Of a stretch of DNA of 64,000 bases, positions 1 to 8,814 are shown one piece after another. Numbering within the stretch: the first letter of the stretch is position 1; each line of letters starts with the position of its first letter. The DNA is from Bacteroidota bacterium (GTDB taxonomy: Bacteria; Bacteroidota; Bacteroidia; Bacteroidales; Paludibacteraceae), in NCBI GenBank assembly GCA_017860295.1, contig JAFNAS010000012.1:1-64000 (forward strand), in the 5' to 3' direction. The translations under genes and the position numbers were made by a program. The notes below the pieces were generated by a model, which worked only from the letters and a program-made list of their open reading frames with translations, did not search any database and was not told the DNA's origin.

Positions 1-53
1 GCCCAACTACGCCGATGGTACTGCACACAATGTGGGAGAGTAGGTAACCGCCA
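1..53 (+). rRNA. rrf: 5S rRNA, 3' end only
   Basis: The sequence GATGGTACTGC followed by GTGGGAGAGTAGGTAACCGCC is the conserved 3' arm of bacterial 5S rRNA. The 5' half lies outside the window. It is followed at once by a strong terminator, as expected for the last gene of an rrn operon. Confidence 0.9.
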
Positions 54-61
54 CTTTTTTG

Positions 62-101
62 AAACGCCCTTACAACTTTATCGTTGTAAGGGCGTTTTTG
101 C
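62..101 (+). terminator. rRNA operon terminator
   Basis: A perfect 15-bp stem (AAACGCCCTTACAAC paired with GTTGTAAGGGCGTTT) around a 6-nt loop, ending in a T run, directly after 5S rRNA. Confidence 0.9.
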
Positions 102-172
102 TTTTAAACGTTTGTTGACTGAAGAATGGTATTCATGGATTTGAATATTCCGGGATCATCAACAAAACTTCG

Positions 173-203
173 TTGTTGCTATGAGTCATTCGTGCTATCT
201 TTG
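173..203 (+). promoter_or_regulatory. Bacteroidota-type promoter
   Basis: TTG at 173-175 and TATCTTTG at 196-203, separated by 20 bp, match the Bacteroidota consensus TTG-N19/20-TAnnTTTG. The glycosyltransferase start follows within 15 bp, so the leader is very short. Confidence 0.6.
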
Positions 204-214
204 AGAAAATTTTC

Positions 215-1270
215 GTGATGGTAACAGGTCTAGTCGTTTTGTTGGGTTTATATGTTTTGTTTTTATGCGGTTGTGTGCATGTGTGGCATAAACATGGCAT
301 TGAGAAAACAGAGGCTGACCTGAATGTTGACATTTCGGTAATCGTTTGTGCAAGCAACGAGGAAGAAACGATCGGAGTTTTGTTGGATGAACTTATGCTG
401 CAAATCTGTAGGGCGAAAGAAATTATTGTTGTAGACGATGGATCGGTTGACCGGACTGCCGAAATTGTAGCCTCTTTTCCAACGGTAAAATTGATCCGAA
501 CATCGGGAATAGGTAAGAAAAGAGCGCTTAAACTTGGGGTGGAAGCTGCGACATGCGATTTGATCGCTTGTACTGATGCTGATTGCAGTGTGTCCCCAAC
601 ATGGCTGCAAGCCATCGCCTCCAGCTTTGCTACGTATAACCCTTCTCTGATTATAGCCCCGGTTTGCATGACCGCTGATCATACTTGCTGGCAGCAACTG
701 CAAGCGGTAGAGTTTCTCTCTTTGGCCGCAGTTACTACAGGGTCGGCTTTGCTGGACCATCCGACGATGTGTAATGGCGCAAATTTGGCTTTCAGGAGAG
801 AGGTTTGGTTGCAGTCTTTTGGCGATTTGAAAATGGAAGAGCCTTCAGGAGATGATATGTTTTTTATGATGTATTGTAAAAAACAGGGTGAGTCGATCCG
901 GTATCTGAAATCACCCGAGGCAATGGTTACGATCAAGCCCAATGAGACGCTTTCACAATTCGTCAACCAGAGGCGACGATGGATATCCAAGAGTAAATCG
1001 TACAATGATATCGAAACTATTGTTCTGGCATTGATAACATTTTTGGTAACTTTGGCCCCGGTTTTCCTGATGGTCACGGGACATTTGTTGCCCGGTTTGT
1101 TGTTTTGGTGTGCCAAAACAGTGGCAGATACCTGGTTCGTGGGGTGTTTCTCCTCTTTTTTTAATACACAACCGCGAATGACAATAGTTCTTCTGTTAGC
1201 GGTAATTTATCCGTTTTATGTCTGTTATGTTGCCGTTTCAGGCCTCTTTTGCAAGGTTCATTGGAAATAA
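215..1270 (+). CDS. Family 2 glycosyltransferase, membrane bound
   Basis: A processive-type GT2 enzyme that would transfer a sugar from a nucleotide-sugar donor at the cytoplasmic membrane. An N-terminal membrane helix (about residues 3-22) precedes the GT-A domain, with VDDGS at 73-77, the metal-binding TDAD at 120-123, GDD at 212-214 and the Q(R)xRW-type motif QRRRW at 252-256. Two or three hydrophobic segments follow from about residue 265. The start is GTG at 215 or ATG at 218; the promoter leaves no room further upstream. Acceptor and product cannot be read from sequence; envelope or exopolysaccharide synthesis is likely. Confidence 0.85.
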   Translation: MMVTGLVVLLGLYVLFLCGCVHVWHKHGIEKTEADLNVDISVIVCASNEEETIGVLLDELMLQICRAKEIIVVDDGSVDRTAEIVASFPTVKLIRTSGIGKKRALKLGVEAATCDLIACTDADCSVSPTWLQAIASSFATYNPSLIIAPVCMTADHTCWQQLQAVEFLSLAAVTTGSALLDHPTMCNGANLAFRREVWLQSFGDLKMEEPSGDDMFFMMYCKKQGESIRYLKSPEAMVTIKPNETLSQFVNQRRRWISKSKSYNDIETIVLALITFLVTLAPVFLMVTGHLLPGLLFWCAKTVADTWFVGCFSSFFNTQPRMTIVLLLAVIYPFYVCYVAVSGLFCKVHWK

Positions 1271-1293
1271 TCAAATACAAAAATAGAATAGTA

Positions 1294-1857
1294 ATGATAC
1301 AGGAAGTAAAGCAGGTGGTAGAAGTCCTGCGTAAGGGTGGAGTTGTGTTGTATCCGACGGATACGGTTTGGGGGCTGGGTTGCGATGCAACAAACGAAGA
1401 GGCTGTGAAGCGGATTTACGAAATAAAACAACGGGCCGACAATAAGGCGATGTTGGTGTTGCTGGATAGTACGGCTAAGCTGCAGGGATATGTGGCCGAT
1501 ATTCCTGATTTGGCTTATGACTTGATTGAAATGAGTGTCAAACCATTGACTATTATCTATCCTCAGGGAAAAAATCTGGCAGCAAACCTTTTGGGTGAGG
1601 ATGGAAGTATCGGTATTCGTGTATCCAACGAAGAATTTTCCAAGAAGGTTTGCGAAATGCTGCGCCGTCCGATTGTATCCACTTCGGCCAATATCAGCGG
1701 AGAACCTACGCCCCGTAATTTTGTGCAAATTTCTCAAACAATTATTGATGCCGTCGATTATGTGGTACAATACCGCCAGGATGATCTGTCGGAACCGGCT
1801 CCCTCTTCTATTATCAAACTGGGGCCCGGAAGCTTAGTGAAAGTAATCAGAGAATGA
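1294..1857 (+). CDS. tsaC: Threonylcarbamoyl-AMP synthase (YrdC/Sua5)
   Basis: Makes threonylcarbamoyl-AMP from threonine, bicarbonate and ATP, the first step of the t6A37 modification of ANN-decoding tRNAs. This is the single-domain YrdC form (187 aa): the KxR-type stretch KQRADNKAM near residue 45 and STSANISGEPTP further on form the nucleotide pocket. The open frame reaches back to 1249, inside the glycosyltransferase gene, but ATG 1294 gives the normal family N-terminus and avoids overlap. It lies 23 nt downstream of the glycosyltransferase and is probably co-transcribed with it. Confidence 0.9.
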   Translation: MIQEVKQVVEVLRKGGVVLYPTDTVWGLGCDATNEEAVKRIYEIKQRADNKAMLVLLDSTAKLQGYVADIPDLAYDLIEMSVKPLTIIYPQGKNLAANLLGEDGSIGIRVSNEEFSKKVCEMLRRPIVSTSANISGEPTPRNFVQISQTIIDAVDYVVQYRQDDLSEPAPSSIIKLGPGSLVKVIRE

Positions 1858-1867
1858 GATTAATCTT

Positions 1868-1897
1868 TTGAACTATCGAACAATATTTCTACTTTTG
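1868..1897 (+). promoter_or_regulatory. Bacteroidota-type promoter
   Basis: TTG (1868-1870), 19 bp, TACTTTTG (1890-1897). It lies upstream of the coiled-coil gene and the recombinase and suggests they form their own unit. Confidence 0.55.
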
Positions 1898-1969
1898 CAG
1901 TAGATAATTAAGGCAACCTTGAGAGGATTGCCTTGTTTGTAAGTCTCAAAATATCAATATTATAGTAAA

Positions 1970-2857
1970 ATGGCAGAACGGAAAAAAGTATTTATTTATG
2001 GTGCATTGGGGATACTTATACTGGGTATGGCAGCCGCACTTATCTTTTTTGTCAAAAAATCGGCGGATAAGGATACTGAAATGAAGGGAATGGTGGCTCA
2101 GATGACGTATGAGAAAAGCCAGCTACAGCAAGAATACGAAGATTTTTCCAAATCGACAGACGGTCTGCAATTTAAGACGACGAACGATTCGTTATCTCAT
2201 CAGATTGTGAAGCAAAAACAACGTATTCAATCGTTGATGGAAGAGTTGAAAACCGTAAAAGTGACTGACGTACAGAAGATAAATCAGTTGAAACAAGAAC
2301 TGGCAACGGTGCGTAAAGTATTGCGCCAATACGTAATTATGGTCGATTCGCTCAATCGGCAAAATCAGGCTCTGACGGCAGAAAACCAAGAGGTAAAGCA
2401 AAAATATACGCAGGTATCGCTACATGCAGAGCAGCTTTCGAAAGAGAAGAGCTCGCTTCAGGAGAAGGTGATCCGTGCTGCACGATTAGATATAAAAGCG
2501 ATGAGCGTGGAGACGTTGACCGATCGTAATAAACGCACTGACAGGGTCAACAAAACATCGATGATTCGGATCAATTTTACCATTGCCAAGAATGTAACGG
2601 CTGCACCCGGCAATAAACATGTTTATGCGCGGATTATGACACCCGATAATGAAGTTCTCTCCAAAGGGGATGTATTCCCTTATGAGAATCGTCAAATTCA
2701 GTATTCGTGCAAGAAAAGTGTTGAATATCAGGGAGAAGACCTTTCGGATGTGTTGTATTGGAAGGTAAACGAACTGCTATTTCCGGGTTCGTATCGCGTA
2801 GATCTATTTGCCGATGGTAATCTGATCGGTCAGGCCAGTTTCCGTTTGGCAAAATAA
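1970..2857 (+). CDS. Membrane-anchored coiled-coil protein, unknown function
   Basis: I do not recognise a named family. The 295-aa product has one N-terminal membrane helix (about residues 8-28), a long charged, Q/E/K-rich coiled coil (about 35-170), and a C-terminal globular domain of about 120 residues with beta-rich character. The likely topology is a short cytoplasmic tail with the coiled coil and globular part in the periplasm. It ends 15 nt before the recombinase gene, so the two may share a transcript. A role in envelope organisation is plausible but not shown. Confidence 0.75.
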   Translation: MAERKKVFIYGALGILILGMAAALIFFVKKSADKDTEMKGMVAQMTYEKSQLQQEYEDFSKSTDGLQFKTTNDSLSHQIVKQKQRIQSLMEELKTVKVTDVQKINQLKQELATVRKVLRQYVIMVDSLNRQNQALTAENQEVKQKYTQVSLHAEQLSKEKSSLQEKVIRAARLDIKAMSVETLTDRNKRTDRVNKTSMIRINFTIAKNVTAAPGNKHVYARIMTPDNEVLSKGDVFPYENRQIQYSCKKSVEYQGEDLSDVLYWKVNELLFPGSYRVDLFADGNLIGQASFRLAK

Positions 2858-2872
2858 TAAATCAACTGGCCT

Positions 2873-3763
2873 ATGCAGCCGGTTCTCAAAGAGTATAAAA
2901 CGTTCCTGCAGCTCGAAAAGTCGCTGTCTTCCAATACGGTGGCTGCCTATTTGAGCGATATTGAGAAACTGCTTGTTTTTCTTTCGGATGCGCACGTCGA
3001 TTTTTTGCAGGTTACTATTGCACACTTGCAGGATTTTCTGATCGATTTAGCCGATTTGGGGATTTCTCCCCGTTCCCAAGCTCGTATTGTGTCGGGAATC
3101 AAATCGTTTTACGGCTTCCTGATGCTTACCAATAAGCTGGAGGAAGATCCTACGGAGCTGCTCGAATTGCCCAAAATAGGGCTTCATTTGCCCGAAGTGC
3201 TTTCTGTTGAAGAGATCAATGCCATTGTCGATGTAATTGATTTGTCGACTCCCGAAGGGCAACGCAACCGGGCCATGATTGAGATGATGTACGGATCAGG
3301 ACTGCGGGTCTCGGAGCTGATCGATGTGAAACTGTCGAATATCGATCTGGAACATTCGTTTATGAAAGTAGACGGGAAGGGGAGTAAGCAGCGTTTGGTG
3401 CCTCTCTCCGAAGAATCGGAAACGCAGATGAAGCTATGGCTCCTGATTCGTAACGAAATGGTTATTCGAAAGGGCTTTGAGGATTATCTGTTCCTGAATC
3501 GCTGCGGGGCGAAATTGACTAGGGTAATGATTTTTACCATCGTCAAACAACTGGCTCAATTGGCCGGAATTAAAAAAAATATCAGTCCCCACACCTTTCG
3601 TCATTCGTTTGCTACTCATCTGCTCGAGGGAGGAGCCAATCTCCGGGTTATTCAGCAACTACTTGGTCATGAGTCGATAATGACTACCGAAATTTACACC
3701 CATATCGATGTGGAACTCCTCCGTGATACTGTGTTGAGTTTTCATCCCAGAAATAAAAAATAA
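2873..3763 (+). CDS. xerD: Tyrosine recombinase XerD/XerC family
   Basis: Site-specific recombinase of the type that resolves chromosome dimers at dif. The 296-aa length is typical. The N-terminal SAM-like DNA-binding domain (1-90) is followed by the catalytic domain with all active-site residues: R145 (GSGLRVSEL), K172 (GKGSKQRLVPL), H240 and R243 (HTFRH), H266 (LLGHES) and the nucleophile Y275 (EIYTHID). The full set and normal length point to a housekeeping Xer protein rather than an integron or phage integrase. XerC versus XerD cannot be settled without a tree. Confidence 0.9.
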   Translation: MQPVLKEYKTFLQLEKSLSSNTVAAYLSDIEKLLVFLSDAHVDFLQVTIAHLQDFLIDLADLGISPRSQARIVSGIKSFYGFLMLTNKLEEDPTELLELPKIGLHLPEVLSVEEINAIVDVIDLSTPEGQRNRAMIEMMYGSGLRVSELIDVKLSNIDLEHSFMKVDGKGSKQRLVPLSEESETQMKLWLLIRNEMVIRKGFEDYLFLNRCGAKLTRVMIFTIVKQLAQLAGIKKNISPHTFRHSFATHLLEGGANLRVIQQLLGHESIMTTEIYTHIDVELLRDTVLSFHPRNKK

Positions 3764-3800
3764 AAAATGCGAACCGGCTTGTTGTCAGTTCGCATTTTTT
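3762..3800. terminator. Bidirectional terminator between xerD and frr
   Basis: AAAAAATGCGAAC pairs with GTTCGCATTTTTT around a 13-nt loop. The A run and T run on both sides let it serve the two convergent genes. Confidence 0.85.
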
Positions 3801-3824
3801 GTATGATTGTAAGTCACTTAGAAA

Positions 3825-4385
3825 TCAGACTGTCATGATCTCTTTTTCTTTGGCGACCATCATCTCATCTACTTTTTTGATAAACTTGTCGTGTAGTTTC
3901 TGAGCATCGTTTTCAGTGTCTTTGGCTACATCTTCAGGCACACCGTCTTTAACGGCTTTCTTGATATGTTCGATAGCGTCGCGTCGAGCGTTACGGATGC
4001 TTACTTTGGCATCTTCCACTTCTTGTTTCGCCTGTTTTACCAATTGTTTACGACGTTCCTCTGTCAGTGGAGGGATTCCAAGACGGATTGTTTCGCCATT
4101 ATTAACCGGGGTGATACCCACTTCGGATGCCATGATAGCTTTTTCAATTACCGGAATCATCGCTTTTTCCCACGGTTGAATGGTGATTGTTTTTGCATCC
4201 GGGGTTGTAACCGTAGCAACCCCCGAGATGGGCACGTGGTTACCGTAATATTCTACATTTACTCCGTCGAGAATCCGTGGATTGGCTTTTCCGGCGCGGA
4301 TATGAGCCAGTGATTCGTCTAAGAAACGGACTGCTCCGTCCATTTTATCTTCGGCAGCTTTTAGAAATACCTTTACATCTGTCAT
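3825..4385 (-). CDS. frr: Ribosome recycling factor
   Basis: Releases ribosomes from mRNA after termination together with EF-G. The 186-aa length and the sequence match the family end to end: the N-terminal helix ending in [12 protein letters not shown], the domain II stretch [17 protein letters not shown], and the C-terminal [14 protein letters not shown] helix. It lies 33 nt downstream of dapA on the same strand, so a dapA-frr transcript is likely. Confidence 0.95.
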   Translation of the reverse strand: MTDVKVFLKAAEDKMDGAVRFLDESLAHIRAGKANPRILDGVNVEYYGNHVPISGVATVTTPDAKTITIQPWEKAMIPVIEKAIMASEVGITPVNNGETIRLGIPPLTEERRKQLVKQAKQEVEDAKVSIRNARRDAIEHIKKAVKDGVPEDVAKDTENDAQKLHDKFIKKVDEMMVAKEKEIMTV

Positions 4386-4418
4386 AGCAATTGTTATTTT
4401 AGGTGAAGGATATGATTT

Positions 4419-5312
4419 TTAATACTTTACATTTAGACTGTTAAGTACGGTTCTTATTTTTTCGAATGTCGTAATGGTGGTCGGTACCAGCGGAAGTCTG
4501 AGTTTGTTTTCGATCATTCCCATTACTGATAAGATGCTTTTTACTCCGGCCGGATTCCCATCCACAAACAACAGTTTGAAGAGCTCGTTAAACCGGTAAT
4601 GGATTTCACGTGCGGCATCGTATTGTCCGTTTAGAGCCAGACGTACCATGCGGCTGAATTCATACGGGAAGGCATTTCCGATAACCGAAATGACACCCAC
4701 AGCTCCCAGTGTAATCAGGGGAAAGGTGATGCCATCATCGCCGGAAATGACAACAAAATTCTCCGGTTTGTTTTTAATGATATCGTCGATCTGGGTGAAA
4801 ATACCCGAAGCTTCTTTTATGGCAACAATGTTTTTAAAATCGTTGGCTAAACGCAGGGTCGTTTCGGCCGTCATGTTAACGCCCGTTCTTCCGGGAACGT
4901 TATAGAGAATGATCGGTAAACTCGACGCTGTTGCGATAGCTTTGAAATGTTGGTATAAACCCTCCTGCGACGGTTTATTGTAGTACGGAGTTACCGACAG
5001 AATGGCATCTACACCGCTTAAATCGTCGGTTTGAATCTGGTCGATCACGGCCTGTGTGTTGTTGCCTCCGATGCCCAGTACGATTGGTAGCCGTCCTGCG
5101 TTTACACGAATCACAAAGCGGGTTACTTCATCTCTCTCCTGTTTTGTCATGGTAACGGCCTCGGCGGTTGTGCCGGAAACAACCAGATAATCAGAGCCGT
5201 TCTTTATCAAATGTTCTACCAATTTGGCTAGAGCTTCGAAATCGATGGAATCGTCTGTCTTAAAAGGAGTAATCAGGGCAATGCCCATTCCGGTTAATTT
5301 ACTTTTAGTCAT
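4419..5312 (-). CDS. dapA: 4-hydroxy-tetrahydrodipicolinate synthase
   Basis: Condenses pyruvate with aspartate semialdehyde, the first committed step of the lysine/diaminopimelate pathway. Schiff-base lysine K166 lies in VAIKEASG, tyrosine Y137 in ILYNVPGRTG, and the TPYYNKP loop is at 108-114. The usual GTTGE motif reads GTTAE here. The frame is open to 5345, but ATG 5312 (MTKSKLTGMG) gives the normal N-terminus. Confidence 0.93.
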   Translation of the reverse strand: MTKSKLTGMGIALITPFKTDDSIDFEALAKLVEHLIKNGSDYLVVSGTTAEAVTMTKQERDEVTRFVIRVNAGRLPIVLGIGGNNTQAVIDQIQTDDLSGVDAILSVTPYYNKPSQEGLYQHFKAIATASSLPIILYNVPGRTGVNMTAETTLRLANDFKNIVAIKEASGIFTQIDDIIKNKPENFVVISGDDGITFPLITLGAVGVISVIGNAFPYEFSRMVRLALNGQYDAAREIHYRFNELFKLLFVDGNPAGVKSILSVMGMIENKLRLPLVPTTITTFEKIRTVLNSLNVKY

Positions 5313-5514
5313 AAATATAATAGAAATGCGAATGCAAATGTACACTTTTTTTGCCGCTTCTCTATCATTTTAGGCTAACATTTTGGTGTGTCTGTGTGAG
5401 TCTGCTGATACGGTTATGAGTAGAGTTTATGCTGCGATATACTGGTTTGGAAAAGAGAGGGAAATATGTTGTTTTGGTATAATATTCAATTAATCAGATT
5501 GATATGTTATTTGA

Positions 5515-5545
5515 TTGCGAGGGTTGAAAAAAAAAGCTATCTTTG
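5515..5545 (+). promoter_or_regulatory. Bacteroidota-type promoter of cysS
   Basis: TTG (5515-5517), 20 bp, TATCTTTG (5538-5545), 35 bp before the cysS start. The rest of the dapA-cysS gap (5346-5514) shows nothing else recognisable. Confidence 0.65.
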
Positions 5546-5580
5546 TTTTTTCAATGCAATAGAAAGAAAATAGACGTGAT

Positions 5581-7050
5581 ATGGATAATAAACTATTTAT
5601 TTACAATACATTAAATAGAAAAAAAGAGCTTTTTGAACCGCTTCACGCTCCACATGTGGGAATGTATGTGTGCGGTCCTACGGTATATGGCGATGCTCAT
5701 CTGGGGCATGCCCGTCCGGCAATTACGTTCGATTTGGTGTTTCGTTATCTGACACATTTGGGTTATAAAGTTCGATATGTGCGAAATATAACGGATGTAG
5801 GGCATTTGGAACACGATGCGGATACGGGAGAGGACAAAATTGCTAAAAAAGCACGTCTTGAACAGTTGGAACCGATGGAAGTGGTACAATATTATACCAA
5901 CCGCTATCATAAAGCTATGGAAGCGCTTAATGTGTTGCCTCCCAGTATTGAACCTCATGCTTCAGGGCATATTATAGAGCAGATAGAGTTTGTAAAAAAG
6001 ATACTGGATGCCGGATTTGCTTACGAAAGTCAGGGATCTATCTATTTTGATGTTGAGAAATATAACAAGTCGCATCACTATGGGAAGTTGTCGGGACGTA
6101 ATATCGACGAATTGCTCGAGACTACACGCGATTTGGATGGACAGACGGAGAAACGAAAAAGCGTTGATTTTGCCCTTTGGAAAAAGGCGATGCCTGAGCA
6201 TATCATGCGTTGGCCGTCGCCTTGGAGCGATGGTTTTCCGGGATGGCATCTCGAATGCTCGGTGATGGGAACCAAATATTTGGGCGAAACATTCGATATT
6301 CACGGTGGTGGAATGGATTTGGTATTCCCTCACCACGAATGCGAAATAGCACAGTCGACTGCCGCATTGGGACACGAGTCGGTGCATTACTGGATGCACA
6401 ACAACATGATTACCATTAACGGACAGAAGATGGGAAAATCGTTGGGTAACTTCATTACGCTTGAAGAATTTTTTACCGGCAATCATAAATTATTGACTCA
6501 GCCGTTTAGCCCGATGACCATCCGTTTTTTTATACTTCAGGCACATTACCGTGGTACTGTGGATTTTAGTAGTGAAGCTTTGCAGGCTTCAGAGAAAGGG
6601 TTGTCACGGTTGATGGAAGGTTACTCCCGTTTACAGAAATTGTCGGCGGCAGCAGTAACTACGGTTGACGTATCTGGTCTGCGTGAAAAATGTGAGGCGG
6701 CTATGTGCGACGATTTGAATACGCCGGTGGTGATTGCACAATTGTTTGAAGCCGTGAAAGCTATTAATACGGTACATGATGGAAAGGGAACCATCTCCCA
6801 GTCCGACCTGGATGAGTTAAAGTCTGTTATGACGCTGTTTGTTGAAGCTATTTTGGGGCTGAAAACTCAGCTGTCGGATACTGATTCTTCGATCGAAGCA
6901 TATAAAAAAGCAATTGATTTGTTGCTTAATATGCGTATGGAAGCAAAGTCTAATAAAGATTGGAAGACCGCAGATAAAATTCGTAATCAGTTGGCTTCCT
7001 TTGGATTTGACGTTAAAGACACCAAAGATGGCTTTGAATGGAAACTTTGA
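5581..7050 (+). CDS. cysS: Cysteinyl-tRNA synthetase
   Basis: Charges tRNA-Cys. This is a class I synthetase of normal length (489 aa). The HIGH-type signature is HLGH at 40-43, the zinc ligands include C31 and the CSVMG and HHECE segments, and the KMSKS loop reads KMGKS near residue 282. The C-terminal DALR-type anticodon domain is complete. It has its own promoter and no close downstream partner. Confidence 0.96.
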   Translation: MDNKLFIYNTLNRKKELFEPLHAPHVGMYVCGPTVYGDAHLGHARPAITFDLVFRYLTHLGYKVRYVRNITDVGHLEHDADTGEDKIAKKARLEQLEPMEVVQYYTNRYHKAMEALNVLPPSIEPHASGHIIEQIEFVKKILDAGFAYESQGSIYFDVEKYNKSHHYGKLSGRNIDELLETTRDLDGQTEKRKSVDFALWKKAMPEHIMRWPSPWSDGFPGWHLECSVMGTKYLGETFDIHGGGMDLVFPHHECEIAQSTAALGHESVHYWMHNNMITINGQKMGKSLGNFITLEEFFTGNHKLLTQPFSPMTIRFFILQAHYRGTVDFSSEALQASEKGLSRLMEGYSRLQKLSAAAVTTVDVSGLREKCEAAMCDDLNTPVVIAQLFEAVKAINTVHDGKGTISQSDLDELKSVMTLFVEAILGLKTQLSDTDSSIEAYKKAIDLLLNMRMEAKSNKDWKTADKIRNQLASFGFDVKDTKDGFEWKL

Positions 7051-7304
7051 TTCTTTTTGATAGTTTTCATTTGTTTTATAGATAAATAAAATTTGACGTT
7101 TTGTATTCGGTCGTTCGTAGAAGCGACTACTGACCTTTTACTCTATTTTGTTCTTTGTGATTTTATGTTAAATATCAGGGCAAAAGAAAATGCGACCTGT
7201 TTTGATAGAAAGATATTTGCTACTTTTGTGGGCAAATTTTAGTGGAACGATACTTAGACTGGCATTTCTGCGTTTATTGAAGTGAAATACTAAAAGCAAC
7301 TCAA

Positions 7305-8003
7305 ATGATTCGAGAATTGATTGTTTTGATGGGGCTACTAAGTGTCGCTCAATTGTCGTATAGTCAGAATTTTGCACATACTATTGAGGTTGGACCGGTA
7401 GCTGGCACTTCTTTTTATCTTGGCGATGCCAATCAAAAGTTGTTTGCTTACAGCAGGGCTCTGATCGGAGGGCTGGTTCGATATCCGTTGAATAACAGAA
7501 TGGCATTGAAAGGAGCCTTGGTTGTAAGTGGAATAAAGGGGTATTCCGATGTGTATAAGATTGAATTTGATCACCATTATGTTTTTGCTACCTTGCAGGG
7601 TGAATTCAATTTTTTTCCGTACGAACAGTCGGATTATAATATCGAAAGTTCTGTGATCACTCCGTACATTTTAGGAGGAGTCGGATTTATAGCCTGTGGT
7701 AAACAGAAAAAAAATGTAACCTTGCTTACCGAACCAATTTCTCCGTCACGAGCAGTAGTATTGAGTTGCGGAATAGGAGGGAAGCTGAAGGTAAATAGTC
7801 GTGTTGACCTGAATTTGGAATGGACCATAAATAAAGCTTTGTCAGACAGGATAGAAGGGGTAGCCGAATTAAATGATTCGTATGGCTTGAATCAGAACAT
7901 GACATTCAATAATGATTTTTATTCGACAGTTACAATTGCAATTACTTTTGCTATTTACACACAGAAATGTGAATGTAGGACAGGCTTTTTGAAAGGACAT
8001 TGA
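7305..8003 (+). CDS. DUF6089-like outer-membrane protein
   Basis: Secreted 232-aa protein with a signal peptide (about residues 1-20, cleavage after SYS) followed by alternating hydrophobic/polar beta strands, as in a small outer-membrane barrel. The sequence and its position directly before uppS and bamA match the DUF6089 family conserved at this locus in Bacteroidales; the family name is from memory. Its stop overlaps a possible TTG start of uppS. Function is unknown; position suggests a role in outer-membrane assembly or envelope maintenance. Confidence 0.75.
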   Translation: MIRELIVLMGLLSVAQLSYSQNFAHTIEVGPVAGTSFYLGDANQKLFAYSRALIGGLVRYPLNNRMALKGALVVSGIKGYSDVYKIEFDHHYVFATLQGEFNFFPYEQSDYNIESSVITPYILGGVGFIACGKQKKNVTLLTEPISPSRAVVLSCGIGGKLKVNSRVDLNLEWTINKALSDRIEGVAELNDSYGLNQNMTFNNDFYSTVTIAITFAIYTQKCECRTGFLKGH

Positions 8004-8026
8004 CGTTATTTACAGACAAAATAAAC

Positions 8027-8776
8027 ATGAGTTCATCTTTAGGGAAAATAGATAAGACCCGCATACCTCGCCATGTAGCTATTATTATGGATGGAAATGG
8101 GCGATGGGCAATGCAACAGGGTATGGCTCGTGCTTTTGGTCACCAGAGTGCTATAGGCGCAGTACGTGCTGCAACGGAGGCCGCCTCTGAACTTGGAATT
8201 CAATATTTGACGCTATATACCTTTTCGACAGAGAACTGGAGCAGACCTGAGGATGAGATAAAAGCACTGATGGAATTGTTTGCGGTCACCATAGAGAAAG
8301 AGACGCCTGACCTGCATAAAAATAATGTGCGTCTGATGTCAATCGGCGATCATGACCGTTTGCCTGTAGATGCCCAGCGGAGATTAAAGAAAAGTATTGA
8401 AACTACAGCAGAGAATACAGGACTTACCTTGGTTTTAGCCCTGAGTTATTCGGCAAGATGGGAGATAATTAATGCGGTAAAATTATTTTGTCAGGATGTG
8501 CAATCCGGAAAATCTAAGCCCGAGGATATGAACGATGAATTGTTCGCTCAATATCTTACGACACGAGGAATACCGGATCCTGATTTGTTGATTCGTACCA
8601 GCGGAGAAATGCGTATCAGTAATTTTTTACTGTGGCAGTTGGCTTATTCCGAACTTTACTTTACTAATACGCTTTGGCCTGATTTCGACAAAGAACAGTT
8701 TTTCGAGGCCATTTGCGATTATCAAAGCCGTGAACGCCGTTTCGGTAAGACCGGACAGCAACTGAAAATCGATTGA
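8027..8776 (+). CDS. uppS: Undecaprenyl diphosphate synthase
   Basis: Cis-prenyltransferase that builds the C55 lipid carrier for peptidoglycan and O-antigen precursors. The catalytic MDGNGRWA motif is near the N-terminus. FSTENWSRP and the C-terminal RTSGE(M)RISNFLLWQ stretch, with Mg2+ and diphosphate ligands, are present. ATG 8027 gives 249 aa, the usual length. An upstream TTG at 8000 would overlap the preceding gene and adds nine unconserved residues. It lies 38 nt before bamA, in the same operon. Confidence 0.95.
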   Translation: MSSSLGKIDKTRIPRHVAIIMDGNGRWAMQQGMARAFGHQSAIGAVRAATEAASELGIQYLTLYTFSTENWSRPEDEIKALMELFAVTIEKETPDLHKNNVRLMSIGDHDRLPVDAQRRLKKSIETTAENTGLTLVLALSYSARWEIINAVKLFCQDVQSGKSKPEDMNDELFAQYLTTRGIPDPDLLIRTSGEMRISNFLLWQLAYSELYFTNTLWPDFDKEQFFEAICDYQSRERRFGKTGQQLKID

Positions 8777-8814
8777 TAATTTATTTTACTAAGCATACTT
8801 CATCTAAAAAGCAT

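Noticed and set aside
7202-7228. TTG...TACTTTTG promoter before the DUF6089-like gene
   Set aside because: The boxes are only 16 bp apart, shorter than the 18-20 bp seen elsewhere in the window.
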